Assembly: GCA_019022495.1 (NCBI GenBank)
Contig: JAFEKR010000027.1
Location: 719,501 to 783,500, forward strand
Direction of reading: 5' to 3'
Length of the DNA: 64,000 nt
Source of the DNA: Epichloe hybrida
Taxonomy: Eukaryota > Ascomycota > Sordariomycetes > Hypocreales > Clavicipitaceae
Each line of letters opens with the position of its first letter. The first letter of the stretch is position 1. The notes below the pieces were generated by a model, which saw only the letters and a list, made by a program, of their open reading frames with translations, was not told where the DNA came from and did not search any database. The position numbers were made by a program, and so were the translations under genes. Positions 45,237-56,381 of this stretch are shown in pieces.

Positions 45237-46046
45237 CTAAACAACCACAACTCCCTCTGGATCAAAGCTTCCCACCTTCTCCCCCTCGTATCCCCTCTGG
45301 TTTGTGACCAATCTGATGGGCTCCTCGCCCTTCTCCCGGTTCAACACAAAGTCACAGTTATAGTGCGTGTGCCCAAAAGCCCAAAGCCGAACTCGCCTGT
45401 TTCGAAAACAAGCCTCTTTACGCAGATTGGTCGTGAACCCGTGAGAAAGAGGCGTGTTCAGATGCTTGGGATCCATCGAAGCCGGGTGCACAGTAGGACT
45501 CCAGTGCGTGAAAATCACGACTGCCCCGTCCCCCTCTGCATCCAGGCCCGAGACGGAATCATTCAGCCACTTCAAGTCGCGCGCATGTTCCTCATTGTGC
45601 AAATCAGTGTCCCAGGCCCGAGTGGCTTGGAAGTCGTTCAGTGCCAGGCCAAGCGTGATGTGGAGCCCATCTGGGATGTAAGAGAATAGACTGCAACCCA
45701 GGACGACGGTATCGCATCCCGGGATTCGGTACTGTTTTCGATTGAGAAGAACGAACTCTCCGAGTCCGTCATCTCGCCGGACCTCGTGTTCGAACGACTC
45801 GAGCTCATGTACTGTGTCTTCCCAGTTGGAGCCATATGCCTCGTGATTGCCCGCCACGAAGAAGACGATGCGGAACTGTCGGAGCTGCACTTTCAGAAAT
45901 GCCCGGAACTGCTCTTTGTCTCGGCACACGTTTCCGATGTCACCCAGTAGGGCAAGGTATGGTGCCTTTGGTCTGATCGTGAACGTGGCGTAGCTGGAGC
46001 TGTGTTCCAGATGGAGGTCGGACAGGATTTGGAAAGAAGCAGGCAT
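45237..46046 (-). CDS. Calcineurin-like metallophosphoesterase
   Basis: A single exon of 269 aa from ATG 46046. All dinuclear-metal motifs are visible: SDLHLEH (DxH), LLGDIGN (GD), VAGNHEAYG (GNHE), a His in VVIFTHWSPT, and FGHTHYN (GHTH) near residue 227. No signal peptide or membrane segment, so it is presumably cytosolic. The family includes phosphodiesterases and phosphatases, and the substrate cannot be inferred. A compact, clean gene with no intron. Confidence 0.92.
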   Translation of the reverse strand: MPASFQILSDLHLEHSSSYATFTIRPKAPYLALLGDIGNVCRDKEQFRAFLKVQLRQFRIVFFVAGNHEAYGSNWEDTVHELESFEHEVRRDDGLGEFVLLNRKQYRIPGCDTVVLGCSLFSYIPDGLHITLGLALNDFQATRAWDTDLHNEEHARDLKWLNDSVSGLDAEGDGAVVIFTHWSPTVHPASMDPKHLNTPLSHGFTTNLRKEACFRNRRVRLWAFGHTHYNCDFVLNREKGEEPIRLVTNQRGYEGEKVGSFDPEGVVVV

Positions 46047-47550
46047 ATTAACAGCAGTGGGCTGAGTCGGGGGGTTTTTTTTTCTTTTTTTTCTTCTCAG
46101 GTTGCATAGATAGCCGCGTGAAAAAAGTCATGTGCTTGCATGACAAGTTTGCGTGCACGTGATGAATCATAGAGCAAACCTTAATTGTTAAAATGGGAAG
46201 TCACGACCCGGAGCGACATACACCACGAGGTGCGGCAGCAATGAGCAGGCTGACGATGCGTGGTCGTGGTAGAACCAGATGTAGGGACCGCGCCATGACT
46301 TATTCACGGCGCCCAAGTCGCGCTGCTCAAAGATAGCCGGCCATAAACAAGGTCATCGAGGAATCGTTTGGCACGGCTCGCTGATCCAGTCGCAAGTTCT
46401 CGTGGCCCGACATTCCAGAGCGTGTGTTGTGTCTGAAGATGTGCGTCGGTATTCGCGGCGTCGTCAACTCGGTTTCCATCATGCGACGCCACCAGCCTCC
46501 TGGCTCCTGCTGGTCTTGGGGACCTGCTGGCCTCCGGGAGCTGAACAGGGCGACCCCTTGTCCTTATCCTTGCTCTTCTGGTGTTGGATGTGGCAGCCAG
46601 CCTCACATCTTAGGCATCACTTTCCTCGCGAAGCCTTCCCTCTTGGTTGGTGGCTGATTTGCGAGACCTCGGCACTCAGCCTCATTGTGCCACTGCCACG
46701 TGTGGATAGCCCCAGATGGCTGATTTCATCCAAGAACGACTGCATTGCCACGCGACTGTATTGCCACGTGAAAAGAGATGGCTGCTACGTGAGGGATCGG
46801 AAGCTTCCTCTGATTATATAGCACGACCTGGCAATTGACCTAAAGACGTTCGATTTCGTCATTTCGTCAGGGACTTGCCATCCTTCCCTGGGCCCCATCC
46901 CTTTGTACGGAACAGGACCAGCTGTTTTGTTCCGCGCAGCGCAATCATGAAACTATGTGAGAAATCAATGAGTACGAAAACGCTTCGCGAATCAACTCCA
47001 TGTCCGTAAATGTTAGTGCCGGGAGTATGTATGTATATATGTACGCTACTTTATCCTTGCACAATCTTCACGTTGTATCAAGATGAACCAGGAGACTGCA
47101 GTGTCATGACAACATCGAATGCTCTTTTCATACTAGGCAGGGGGGGGGCGTCCAAATGCCTTCACATGTTTCTATTGTACATGTATGCCCAACGACTCGG
47201 TATAATATTACGATTACATATACTTAGCCGAATCTTGCTATGGGTCCACGAATGATTCTCCCGGTCTCTAATTAGTGCAATTTCACGGTACGGAGCTCCA
47301 TTCCATTAAAATCAACCAACTCATCAGTCCGCCGGTCATGAGTGTAGGGGGAGCATGCCGAGGCCTGCATGCGCATTCCATGATTCCGGCTTTACTCTTT
47401 ACTGCGAGAACAGCAAACCCTCTTCCATTTTGGATTTATTAAGACGGTGCTGCATGTTTGCGTACTCCTTCACTCCAGCAACTTCCCTCGCCAAAAATCC
47501 CACGACCGACAACGCCAAAGTCATCCAATCCAGGCTCAACCTCCGCAAAC
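46047..47550. other. Long intergenic region
   Basis: No gene supported. Features: T-run at 46068-46090, G-run at 47142-47149, and a TATA-like ATTATATAG at 46813. GTACGGAGCT at about 47289-47298 is a variant of the recurring motif. Confidence 0.5.
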
Positions 47551-49321
47551 ATGGCCAAGAAAATTCTCCTTTTGACCAACAAAGAACGAGGCCAGGCCAA
47601 TGTGTTCCTGGCAACTGCCCAAGCCCTGCTGGAGCAGGACCCGACCGTCGAGATACATTTCGCAACGTTTCCAGGGCTGGAAAAGGACATCTCATTGATC
47701 TCAGACGCCGCCCGGCATCGTCATCCGAGCGCCAGGGCAGTCGTGGCTCACGCAGTCCAAGGTCCGTCTCATGTTCAAGGTCTTGAGAAACAGATGAAAG
47801 CAGAGGGGATTCGACAGGAATGTGGCATACCGGCATCCTTCTCCAAGCCTCTTGGGTTTTGGAATACCCTCCAAGCAATCAAGGATTCCGTCAACATTTT
47901 CCTTCCTTACGATTCCGAGGACGTTTCGGTCGTCATCATGTCCGTCCTGGACATTATCCGACAGGTCGCTCCGGACCGGGTCGTGGTGGACGCCCTCATG
48001 GCGCCCGCATTAACGGCGCTTTATCATGTCCGGATTCCCTTCACATGCCTCTGCCCGAACTCGATGAAAGATTTTGCTGCGAAAGACCAGCCACGCAGAG
48101 TGATGAAATTCCCTGCGTGAGTTTGACCCCTTTCTTGCCTCGTCTCCTGCACCCCCCAAAAACTGAATCCTGAATCAAGCCCCGCTTGAATCAACATTAT
48201 CGAGCTTGCACTCTCAGCTGCACAGATGAGCTAACCGAGGGGCGTCTGCGCAGCCTTTTTTCAGGACATCCGTTTCCAGTTCCTTGGCACAGCATTCTCA
48301 AGAACATCTTCTTCACTTACTATGCAATCTACCAGTTCGTTGCGGACGGTCGCCGAAAAGAGGTAGAACAACGTGTGCTGAGAGAGCGCAAGATCAAGTT
48401 GCGCACTCCCATCGACCTGCTGACAGATCGACCGCATGAGGTAAAAATACTAGTGAGCGCATTGCCCGAAACCGACTTCCCGCTTCCTGTGATTCCGTCC
48501 TACATTGTTCCCTGCGGGCCGATAGTTTTGAAATCGAATTCCATCGCCTCGGAAAGCTCAGAGCTGTGTACATGGCTGAAGCAGCGTCCCACCATTTATG
48601 TCAATCTAGGGTCCCTGTATTACTGGGACCAAGAAAGGATGCGCGAGTTCGCGCAAGCGCTGAAAATCCTCTTTGAAAACACCAAACAGGAGATGCAGTG
48701 CTTGTGGAAGCTCCGAGTCTACCAACAAGGCCCACCATCGGAGAAAAGCGACCAGGAAGCGCGTGACATACTGGGAGTGTATTTAAAGCAAGACCGGGTA
48801 AGAATGGTACATTGGCTGGACGCCAGCCCTCTTTCTCTCCTCGAGACTGGCCATGTAGTGTGCGCAGTACATCACGGAGGAGCCAACTCCTACAACGAAG
48901 CAGTCCTGTGAGATCCTCCCGTCCGTCGTTGCTGCGTTTGATCAAGGCTGGCCTCGGAGCTGACTGTGGGATACAAAATAGGTCTGGGGTTCCTCAGGTC
49001 GTCCTCCCTCTGTGGACTGATTGCTACGATTACGCACAGCGAGCCATGTTCCTAGGACTCGGTCGGCTTGGAAGTCCCACAAAGAGCCCTCAATGGTTTG
49101 CCAAAGAGCTCGCCGCTGAGATGCTTCGTGTGATCCAGGGAGACGAAGCCCAGTCCATCAAGGAGAACTGCATGCGTTTAGCAGAGACCTGCAGAAACCA
49201 CGGCGATGGCGCCGCCAACGCCGCAAGAGTGATTTTGGAACAAATCCCCGTCGATGAGGGGGATTCGTCACATGTCAAATGCCAAGTGGTTGCCCATTCA
49301 GCCGAAACACAGGACACATGA
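47551..49321 (+). CDS. UDP-glycosyltransferase (GT1)
   Basis: Exons 47551-48116, 48218-48907 and 48982-49321, phase 2 at both junctions, give 531 aa. It starts MAKKILLLTNKERGQANVFL with no signal peptide, a cytosolic GT1 as found in fungal secondary metabolism or xenobiotic glucosylation. The acceptor domain ends before VNLGSLYYWD, and the donor-binding block is VRMVHWLDASPLSLL followed by HHGGANSYNEAVLSGVPQVV and LPLWTDCYDYAQRA, where the second splice falls. At the first junction I use the acceptor CTCTCAG, which keeps CTDELTEGRLRSLFSGHP in frame; a nearer GCGCAG acceptor breaks the frame. Donor sugar and acceptor are unknown. No synthase neighbours were seen. Confidence 0.88.
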
Positions 49322-49869
49322 CCATGACAGCTCAAGCACTTTCACAATGTCAGTCTATGCTGCGGAGTATTCATTTTGTGTTCTTCTTGGCTACCGTCCT
49401 GTCTCATTGAGCGGAACTTAATTACGCAGGGCATGGTAAAACTCACTACACGATATAATTAAAATGTAGAAGACTTTTGAAATCGAATGTTGTCCCTGGA
49501 CCCTGATACACTGTAATTCGGAGTGAGAACAAATGGGCAGCACGGCAGCACGGCAGCAGACAGTCTCGTCTCATCTGGATCGCAATCCTCGCAGCGATAA
49601 CATGGCACCCGGATCCGAGGATGGCGACGAGAGGACATTATCGACAAACAAATCGGCGCGTTGATCTACTGCGTTCGGCGAGGTGCTAGCATTGAACTGC
49701 CACTTGTTGGCAACTGGCTGCTTGAATGGGCAGGTGTCAACCCCACCCACCTCCCTCCCAACCCACGAACTCATCAACACACCAATTTCACCAAATTACA
49801 CCAATTTCATCAAATCACACCAACTCGATTAGCCGGCCCAGCTCTCTGCCATTCCGAAGCTCAGCAAGA
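49322..49869. other. Intergenic, 5' region of the VOC gene
   Basis: Contains the imperfect direct repeat CACCAATTTCACCAAATTA / CACCAATTTCATCAAATCA (about 49780-49818) just upstream of ATG 49870, and CACGGCAG repeats at about 49540-49558. Confidence 0.5.
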
Positions 49870-50304
49870 ATGCCCCCTAAGCTAGGCCAAATCGTCGAGA
49901 CCATCCTGTACACCTCGAGCGCACCCAGGCTCGCGAGCTGGTACCAGGACATGATGGGCATCACCCCGTTTCAGCAATCGCCCCAGGTCGCCGGCTTCCA
50001 CTTGCCCAATGACGGCATCCTGCTCCTCTTCGACCGCAGCCAGACGACCGAGGACAGGACGCTCAGGGGCCCAAACTCGGGCGTCATTCCAAAGCATGGT
50101 ACAGAGAGAGGCCTCGGCCAGCACATTGCGTTTGCGTGCTCGGGGCCCGCCGAGCTGTCCGAGTGGGAGGAGCATTTCCAAGCCAAGAACGTCAGCGTCA
50201 TCGCCAAGATGAACTGGGAGCTGGGCGGCAAATCCATCTATGTCAAGGATTGGGAAGGCCACGTTGTTGAGATCATGACAAGGGGTGTTTGGCCTGTGTA
50301 TTGA
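49870..50304 (+). CDS. Glyoxalase/VOC superfamily protein
   Basis: A single exon of 144 aa from ATG 49870, whose context is CAAGAATGCC. It reads IVETILYTSSAPRLASWYQD, a VOC beta-alpha unit, then HIAFACSGPAELSEWEEHF and the closing strand KSIYVKDWEGHVVEIMTRGV with the metal-type Glu. The VOC fold includes dioxygenases, glyoxalases and binding proteins. Metal ligands are partly present (His, Glu), so it may be a lyase or dioxygenase, but nothing tells which. It ends about 170 bp from the convergent FluG-like gene. Confidence 0.88.
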   Translation: MPPKLGQIVETILYTSSAPRLASWYQDMMGITPFQQSPQVAGFHLPNDGILLLFDRSQTTEDRTLRGPNSGVIPKHGTERGLGQHIAFACSGPAELSEWEEHFQAKNVSVIAKMNWELGGKSIYVKDWEGHVVEIMTRGVWPVY

Positions 50305-50473
50305 TGGGGGGAAGGGGCTTGGCTTGTTCACGCGGGGTTTTTTTTTGCATCCATGCCTGTTATTGTATATTTCTGCCAGCAGTATTTGTATAGCTCGGAG
50401 AAGGATTGAGACTGCCAAAAATGCTACTTCTTTCACATGAACAAGAGACATGGCCCGAATGCCAACGCAGCAT

Positions 50474-53149
50474 TCAATACCGATCTATGATCCATTTCTT
50501 GCGCGCCTTGGGATCCATCTCCTTGAGAAGTTTTGTCTCGGCCTTTTTCACGACGATATATCGCTGCACCAGATCATGGCCCAGGAGAGCCGAGATTTCC
50601 TCATCCTTGTCCAAACACACGAGCGCTTCCTCGATGCTGGCCGGCAGGTTGGAATTGATGCCCAGATTTAGGCGCTCTTCCCAGAACAGCGTGGAGGGGT
50701 CTGACGCGCAATCGCCCCAGACAAGTCTCTCCTTCTTGGCCATGCCGTTGACGCCGGCCACGAGCAGCGCCGCCATGGCCAGGTACGGGTTCGCGAGGCC
50801 GTCGATGCACTTGACTTCCCAGTGGCTGCCCTCGATCTTCCGCAGCGGCGTTTCTCGATTCTGCGTGCCCCATGTGACCCATGTGCCGCCTGCCCAGACG
50901 CCGTCCTGGACGCGTTCGTAGCTGACGAGATTGCTGTACGTAAAGGCGCAGATGGCCCGCAGGTGGGAGAGGATGCCGGCGTAAAAGGACTCGTACACGG
51001 CTTGACTCGCAACGTGAGTGTCGGCGTCGGCGTCGGCGTCTGACGAGGCGAGCGAGATGTGCGCGTGGGCAGCGGTGCCGCACGCATCGGCAAAGGGCTT
51101 CGGGTGCAGAGTCATCCTGTAGCCGTGGGCACTGGCGCACGCCGAGAGGACTTCGCGGGCGAAGACCAGCGTGTCGACGGCTTCCACGGGGGAGGCGGGC
51201 GGCAGGACAATCTCAAACTGGCCCTTGGCACTCTCGGCGTGGAGCATCTCCACGTACACGCCCGCCGCGTCGAGTTGCTGGATCGCAGGCTCGAGGACCT
51301 TGCCGACGAGCTCGTGCTCCAATGCCCTTGACGTGGACCAGGCGTGTCCGTCGGCGTCGAATAACTCGTAGTTGCCGCTCCTGGCGTATCGCACGAGCAC
51401 GAGTTCTATCTCGAAGCCGAACTTGGGCTCGACTTTGCGCTGCCTGGCCCGTTCCGCGGCAGTCTTCAGCATGGTCCGGGGACACAGGTTGACCGCGGAG
51501 CCATCGTCCTCTTTGTAGTCGCACATGAGCATGGAATGGCCTGGTTTGGGTCCGCTCTTGAGCGACGACGGATCGGGGTGGAGCTGGTATTGTCCACTGG
51601 CCGTCACATCGGCTATCAAGGCGTCGTTTTGCAAGAGCCCGAGTGCGGCCTTGGTGACCCCTGCGGTCAGCGGCTCGCCGCTATTGAGAACAGAGAGTGC
51701 TCTGCGGGAGGGGATCACCCTCAGTCTCGTGGTCCCGGTGTAGTCGACCCAGTAGAGCCGTATGAAGTGAGGCGCATCAGCTTTGCGCAGCAACTGCAGT
51801 AGACTTCGTGCTTGGCTCGCTGCAGCGCCAGCACCCATGCTGATGTTGCCTTTGGTCTGAACCGTCAGGTCATCATCATCTCGGCGTCTCAGACTTAATC
51901 CCAGATTGTAAAGCCTGTTCGAAGTGTTGAAGAGCATGTCCTCCACCATGATCGAGGCCTGGGACCACGACACGTCGCGCTTGCTCACGAATTCGCACAG
52001 CACCGTGTGGAAGACGTCTCTCATCTGGCCGATGGATAGGAAATATGTCTCGGGGAACCAGTGGCCGTCTGTGCTCCAGATGATCTTCTCCCACGGGCAG
52101 AGCTCGAGAACATGCCGCACAATACTCTCCTGCCCGTCTCGGCCGAGAAAGGGAAACACTTCCCCAATGTCGGCATACACGTTGGCGTAGAGCGCTGCCA
52201 TGTACCCCGTCTCGCGATCAAAAGGGTAGCCCGAATGCAGCAGCACTATGGGTACCGTCGGGTACTGCCGGACGAAATCCTGCAGATGAGCGGGCGACGA
52301 TCGTGTGAGGGTCAGGTCGTTGTCCCCCAGCCCCGTGTGGAACTGGATCGGCTTCTTCTTGTCCTCGTCGGAATCGCGAATCGCTTGCGCAAGGCGATGG
52401 ACGAGGAATTGATTCAGCGGTCTTTGTTCGACTCGCGTGAACCGCGTGCGCGTGGCGTTCTGCGCCCTTCTCCGTGAAAATATGCCCTCGAAAGCTGAGA
52501 AGGCTTCGCGCCTGTCCTCTTCGGGTGCCATGTCCAGCCCTGTTCTGTAGCAAATCACCGACTTGAAGCCAACCACTTCCCCGTCAGCAATGGCTGCCGC
52601 GAGGGCGGATTCGAAATCCGTCATGGCCGCCTCAAAGGCCTTCTCCGCCGTGTCCTGGGTGGCACAGGCATTCTCGATGAGTTTTGCAGCCACCTGCTCG
52701 ATGCGCACGATGCGCTTGCTGGCAGACGGCACGAAGCGGTCAAAGTAGCGGTACGACTCGACCGCCTCTTCGTTATCCAAGCCATCGTCAACAAGGACGC
52801 ATTCGATGCCGGAAAGACAGCGTCGAGTCCAGTGCCCGTAGCCAGTCTCGGAGGCTCGTTCCTTCTCAATCGCGCTCTCGATGGCCTCCCAGGTCTCCCC
52901 GCATCCCAGCTCCTGCGACAGCTGCTTGACGGCCCTGATATGAGCCAGGCTGGTCCGCGACGAGTCCAACGCGTCCCCGTGCGCTTCCGTGGCAATGGCC
53001 AGCAGCGGGTACCTGTCAATGTGGCTCTTCTTGAGAAGCGGATGCGCGTGGTTGTCGATGACGGGCGTCGAGGCTATCAACTGGCGCAGAGCCTTGGACC
53101 CGGCTTCGAAGTCATGATCCATCGTGGTGGAATGAATCATCTGGGACAT
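50474..53149 (-). CDS. FluG-like amidohydrolase/glutamine-synthetase fusion
   Basis: A single exon of 891 aa. The N-terminal half is an amidohydrolase-2 domain: PVIDNHAHPLL (HxH) at residue about 30-40, FHTGLGDND and VLLHSGYPFDRE in the barrel, IIWSTDGHWFPE near its end. From about 455 it becomes a glutamine synthetase: FIRLYWVDYTGTTRLRVIP (beta-grasp), GFEIELVLVRY, then the catalytic core with AHAHISLASS and a terminal MDPKARKKWIIDRY. This fusion architecture is that of FluG, which in Aspergillus nidulans is needed to begin asexual sporulation, reportedly by making a diffusible factor. Orthology versus paralogy cannot be judged here; Ascomycetes carry several GS-fusion proteins. Two (Asp-Ala)n codon repeats lie in the GS core (51023-51045). 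Confidence 0.88.
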   Translation of the reverse strand: MSQMIHSTTMDHDFEAGSKALRQLIASTPVIDNHAHPLLKKSHIDRYPLLAIATEAHGDALDSSRTSLAHIRAVKQLSQELGCGETWEAIESAIEKERASETGYGHWTRRCLSGIECVLVDDGLDNEEAVESYRYFDRFVPSASKRIVRIEQVAAKLIENACATQDTAEKAFEAAMTDFESALAAAIADGEVVGFKSVICYRTGLDMAPEEDRREAFSAFEGIFSRRRAQNATRTRFTRVEQRPLNQFLVHRLAQAIRDSDEDKKKPIQFHTGLGDNDLTLTRSSPAHLQDFVRQYPTVPIVLLHSGYPFDRETGYMAALYANVYADIGEVFPFLGRDGQESIVRHVLELCPWEKIIWSTDGHWFPETYFLSIGQMRDVFHTVLCEFVSKRDVSWSQASIMVEDMLFNTSNRLYNLGLSLRRRDDDDLTVQTKGNISMGAGAAASQARSLLQLLRKADAPHFIRLYWVDYTGTTRLRVIPSRRALSVLNSGEPLTAGVTKAALGLLQNDALIADVTASGQYQLHPDPSSLKSGPKPGHSMLMCDYKEDDGSAVNLCPRTMLKTAAERARQRKVEPKFGFEIELVLVRYARSGNYELFDADGHAWSTSRALEHELVGKVLEPAIQQLDAAGVYVEMLHAESAKGQFEIVLPPASPVEAVDTLVFAREVLSACASAHGYRMTLHPKPFADACGTAAHAHISLASSDADADADTHVASQAVYESFYAGILSHLRAICAFTYSNLVSYERVQDGVWAGGTWVTWGTQNRETPLRKIEGSHWEVKCIDGLANPYLAMAALLVAGVNGMAKKERLVWGDCASDPSTLFWEERLNLGINSNLPASIEEALVCLDKDEEISALLGHDLVQRYIVVKKAETKLLKEMDPKARKKWIIDRY

Positions 53150-54985
53150 TCAGGCATCCTATCCTGCCCTGCCTGGCCCTAATAACCTTATAACCTAATA
53201 ACCGTAACTCAGGAATCAGGAATCAGGCCAGACCCATATAATGAATGACGTCGCGGTTGGGCATCAAAATGCCGACCATGCTAACAATCTCCATCATCCT
53301 GCAGCTTTGCCAGTCGGGCTACGCCTCCCCCTCATTGGCGGGCATGGCAGAGCGAAGTGCAATGAAGAGACGCCGCAACAGTTTGGATTGTTTCTGTTTG
53401 TCAAATTACGACGCGCGCGCTTAAAGCAGGGTCGCCCGTCGCCCCCTTGCCGCTACTCCGTACAGCATCTCTGCATCTCTGAATTTCTTTACTAGGTCAA
53501 GCGAAGCGAGCTGACATGTATCATCCAAAGCTTTGGCTGTACGGAGAGACCTCAGGTAGGAAGCGGACCCGCATCAGTGCAGGTACGAGGCCGAAACCTT
53601 TTGCTTCACCTACTATAGCCGGATTTCCATGTAGCTCTTCGTATATGGGGAGGGGGAGCTTACATGTACTGGTAAAAACAAAGTGCCCTTTGTCCGCCCT
53701 TATCCCTATTATCCTAATTATCCTATCTTGGTTTGTACCGAATAAAGTATGTTGCAATCGGGGCACGGCGTCGTCGCCATCACTTATTACGTAGTTTTGC
53801 CTTTTAGCCTCAATATTATGCTCCTGCGGTACCTGGCCACAGAGACTGGGAGATCTTCTGACGATACTCCGGAGTCCGTAGAGTCATTGCGGAGTAGAAT
53901 GTGCCATTGTCTCTTCCAGATCGATGTAGCAATAATAATGACGCTCGTCCAGAGGGCAGCGGTACCCTGTATTACATATGCGCCCAGCTTCTCGATTGAA
54001 TGAATGGTCGCACGGCGTCCCAGCATCTCCAAGGAGGAACAGGAACCGGAAGAGCCGTAGACCAATCACCAGACCCTTGATGGCTGCCGCTGCCGGAGCT
54101 GATTGGCTGAACGGGCAAATTTTACCCCTGGCTTGTAATTCCGGCGACGGATCGCCAATACCATGGCATCGCATTCCCCAGGGGTCCCACTAACCAGTCC
54201 ACGCCGCATTGTTAGAGTAAAAAAAAATAAAAAAAAATGACCGGGAAGACATGGGGGGCCGAGTCTCGTGGCTGCGACGTGACGTTCATTTGGCAGCGGC
54301 GTACTACTCAGGCTGACGGACACGCCTTCAGTCCTCAGATACGCAAGACGATGAGTACTTACTCTGTAGACAAAAACAGATTCGATGCCAGCCACCCGGT
54401 GTGGCCCTTCCTGCCCCGCCGCCACGGAAACGGGCTGAAAACCGTCGCGGACGGAGAAGGCCTCCTCGGGCTCACCATCCGCTGTGATTGATGTCTCAAC
54501 CTCCGGGCCGACTTGGGGTCGAGTGGGTGATTGATACCAGACTGAAGCCTCGGCGACGTCCGGGGCAACCGCGTTTTCTCTGCGGAGTACATCGTTCTGG
54601 TTTTACGGCACTGGAGTGCCCGGGCAAGAGTAAGATGGATGGCCAGCATGACAACTTCTGCGGAGTAACTGTCGTTGATGTCTCGAGCCAAACATGGTCG
54701 GCCATGCAGCGTTGGTTCCACTCCACGGGCATCGGCATCCCCTTGGATGCAGGAATTGGGTGTAAGTTGAGCTTGCCGACGACGCGTCGTGGGATTATCT
54801 CGACATCTACTCTGTAACCCCTTTAGCATAAATAAGGATCTTGGGTCTCCCCGTCGTCTCAAGCAACAAGATCGACAACACATCACTTACCAACACTAAC
54901 CAACAACACTTCCAACACAATCACAATCACCACGCAAAGCTTCTTCACTCCAAACTTCCCTTGAGTCCCTTCTACCACCGCAATC
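53150..54985. other. Long intergenic region
   Basis: Many short frames, none recognisable. TACTCCGTAC-type motifs at about 53455-53463 and a variant at 53864-53893. A-runs at 54220-54238. A TATA-like CATAAATAAGG lies near 54828, about 150 bp upstream of the lysozyme-like start codon. Confidence 0.5.
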
Positions 54986-55635
54986 ATGAAGTTCTCCAGT
55001 GTCCTCGCCTACCTCACGCTCGGGGCCTCGACCGCCGTTGCTGCTCCGACCCCGGAAGTTGATGTCGAGGCCCGCGCCAACATGCCCGGTTTGAACGCCG
55101 TCCAGAGCAAGTATGCCAGAGCCATCGTGGCCAAGGCCAAGGCCGATGGTGTTGGCCGTCACGGATGCGAGGCTGCCATTGTCACTGGTCTCGTCGAGGT
55201 TCGTCTCTTGTTCTGCGGGGGGTTTCCCCCACCACTCCACCCTCTTCTTCTTCTTCTTCTTCTTCTTCTTCGAAGAGACAAGAGACAAGGAGGAAAAAAT
55301 CCGCTGACAGAAATGAATGTGATTAGTCCAGCATCATCATGTACGCCAACAGCAACGTTCCCGCTTCCTCGAAATTCCCCCACGACCGCGTTGGCTCCGA
55401 CAACGACAGCGTCGGCATCTTCCAGCAGCGCGTCGCCTTCTACAAGAACCTCAAGTGTGACATGGATGCCGGCTGCTCTGCCGGCCAGTTCTTCGCCGAC
55501 ATGAAGCGAGTCAACGGCTGGAAGACCATGGCCGTCGGCACGCTGTGCCAAAAGGTTCAGCGATCCGCCTACCCCGACCGCTACGCCAGGCGCGTCGGCG
55601 AGGCCACCAGGATTTGCGCTGCTGGCGGCCTGTGA
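54986..55635 (+). CDS. Secreted lysozyme/transglycosylase-like protein
   Basis: Exons 54986-55198 and 55327-55635, phase 0, give 173 aa. The signal peptide is MKFSSVLAYLTLGASTAVAA. The mature part has AAIVTGLVESSIMYANSNVP, then DRVGSDNDSVGIFQQRVAFY, SAGQFFADMKRVNGWKTMAV and GTLCQKVQRSAYPDRYA. The VES...SVGIFQQR-xx-AGQFF-xx-GW pattern matches the bacterial lysozyme-like/SLT-type transglycosylase domain known from actinobacterial secreted proteins, with Glu of VES as probable catalytic acid. A role in cutting bacterial peptidoglycan, for defence or competition, is inference. The intron carries (CTT)n. Four Cys are seen in the mature protein. Confidence 0.8.
55241..55272. repeat. (CTT)n microsatellite in an intron
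   Basis: About ten CTT units within the single intron of the lysozyme-like gene. Confidence 0.95.
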
Positions 55636-56381
55636 GATACCCCCGGGTGGGACGTGAAATAGATGCAAACTCTGTACATGTTGTGCAGATTCGAAATGTA
55701 TATACGACGGACGTGCTGGCTGGCCATGGTATAGAATGAAATAGAAAGATAAATTACTGTCTTGATGTAAAATGAACGTTTTGTGTGCTCAGCATCGTGT
55801 AAAGAAAAGTTTGATGGACGACGGGAAGTTAGAAAAAAAAGAAAAAGAAGCAAGAGGTTATCTCTAATCAAGCGAAGGGGTCTGATTGGTGTTCCTGGTG
55901 AAGCTTCCCTTGCACGTTTCCACACACTTCTGCAACATATAAGGTAGGTAACGTGACTTTCTACGTTGAGAGCAACACCAGGTTCCACGGACTACAAAAG
56001 GCACGTTTACGGCCTCTTCGATTGTGCAGGTTTCACCAGGCGGCAGCCGGTGCTGGCCAATGTGTTACTCATTTTCACGACTGGACTCACTAGTGTGGAT
56101 GATGTAGATGTTGGAAAGAAGCTCCGGATGACGTTCTAGGCGCGCGACGATTTTTGCCTCCGACGAGCTCGTCCACTGACTGAAGAGCCGATCAAGGTGT
56201 TCGCAGCCCCCCCCAACGGCGTCCTAATAAACAAGGAATGGCTCAAGATAACGCAACATGGAAACATGACGACATTTGCTACTTGGATTGGACGCTCCTT
56301 GGCCCGTTCAGGACGCCATCACCAGGTCAGTTACTGAGAGGATCTGTTGATCTCCTTAATTAATACGTTCTAGTGCTAGTA
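55636..56381. other. Intergenic region
   Basis: Between convergent 3' ends. T-rich minus-strand tracts near 55832-55850 and a C-run at 56207-56215. No gene. Confidence 0.5.
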
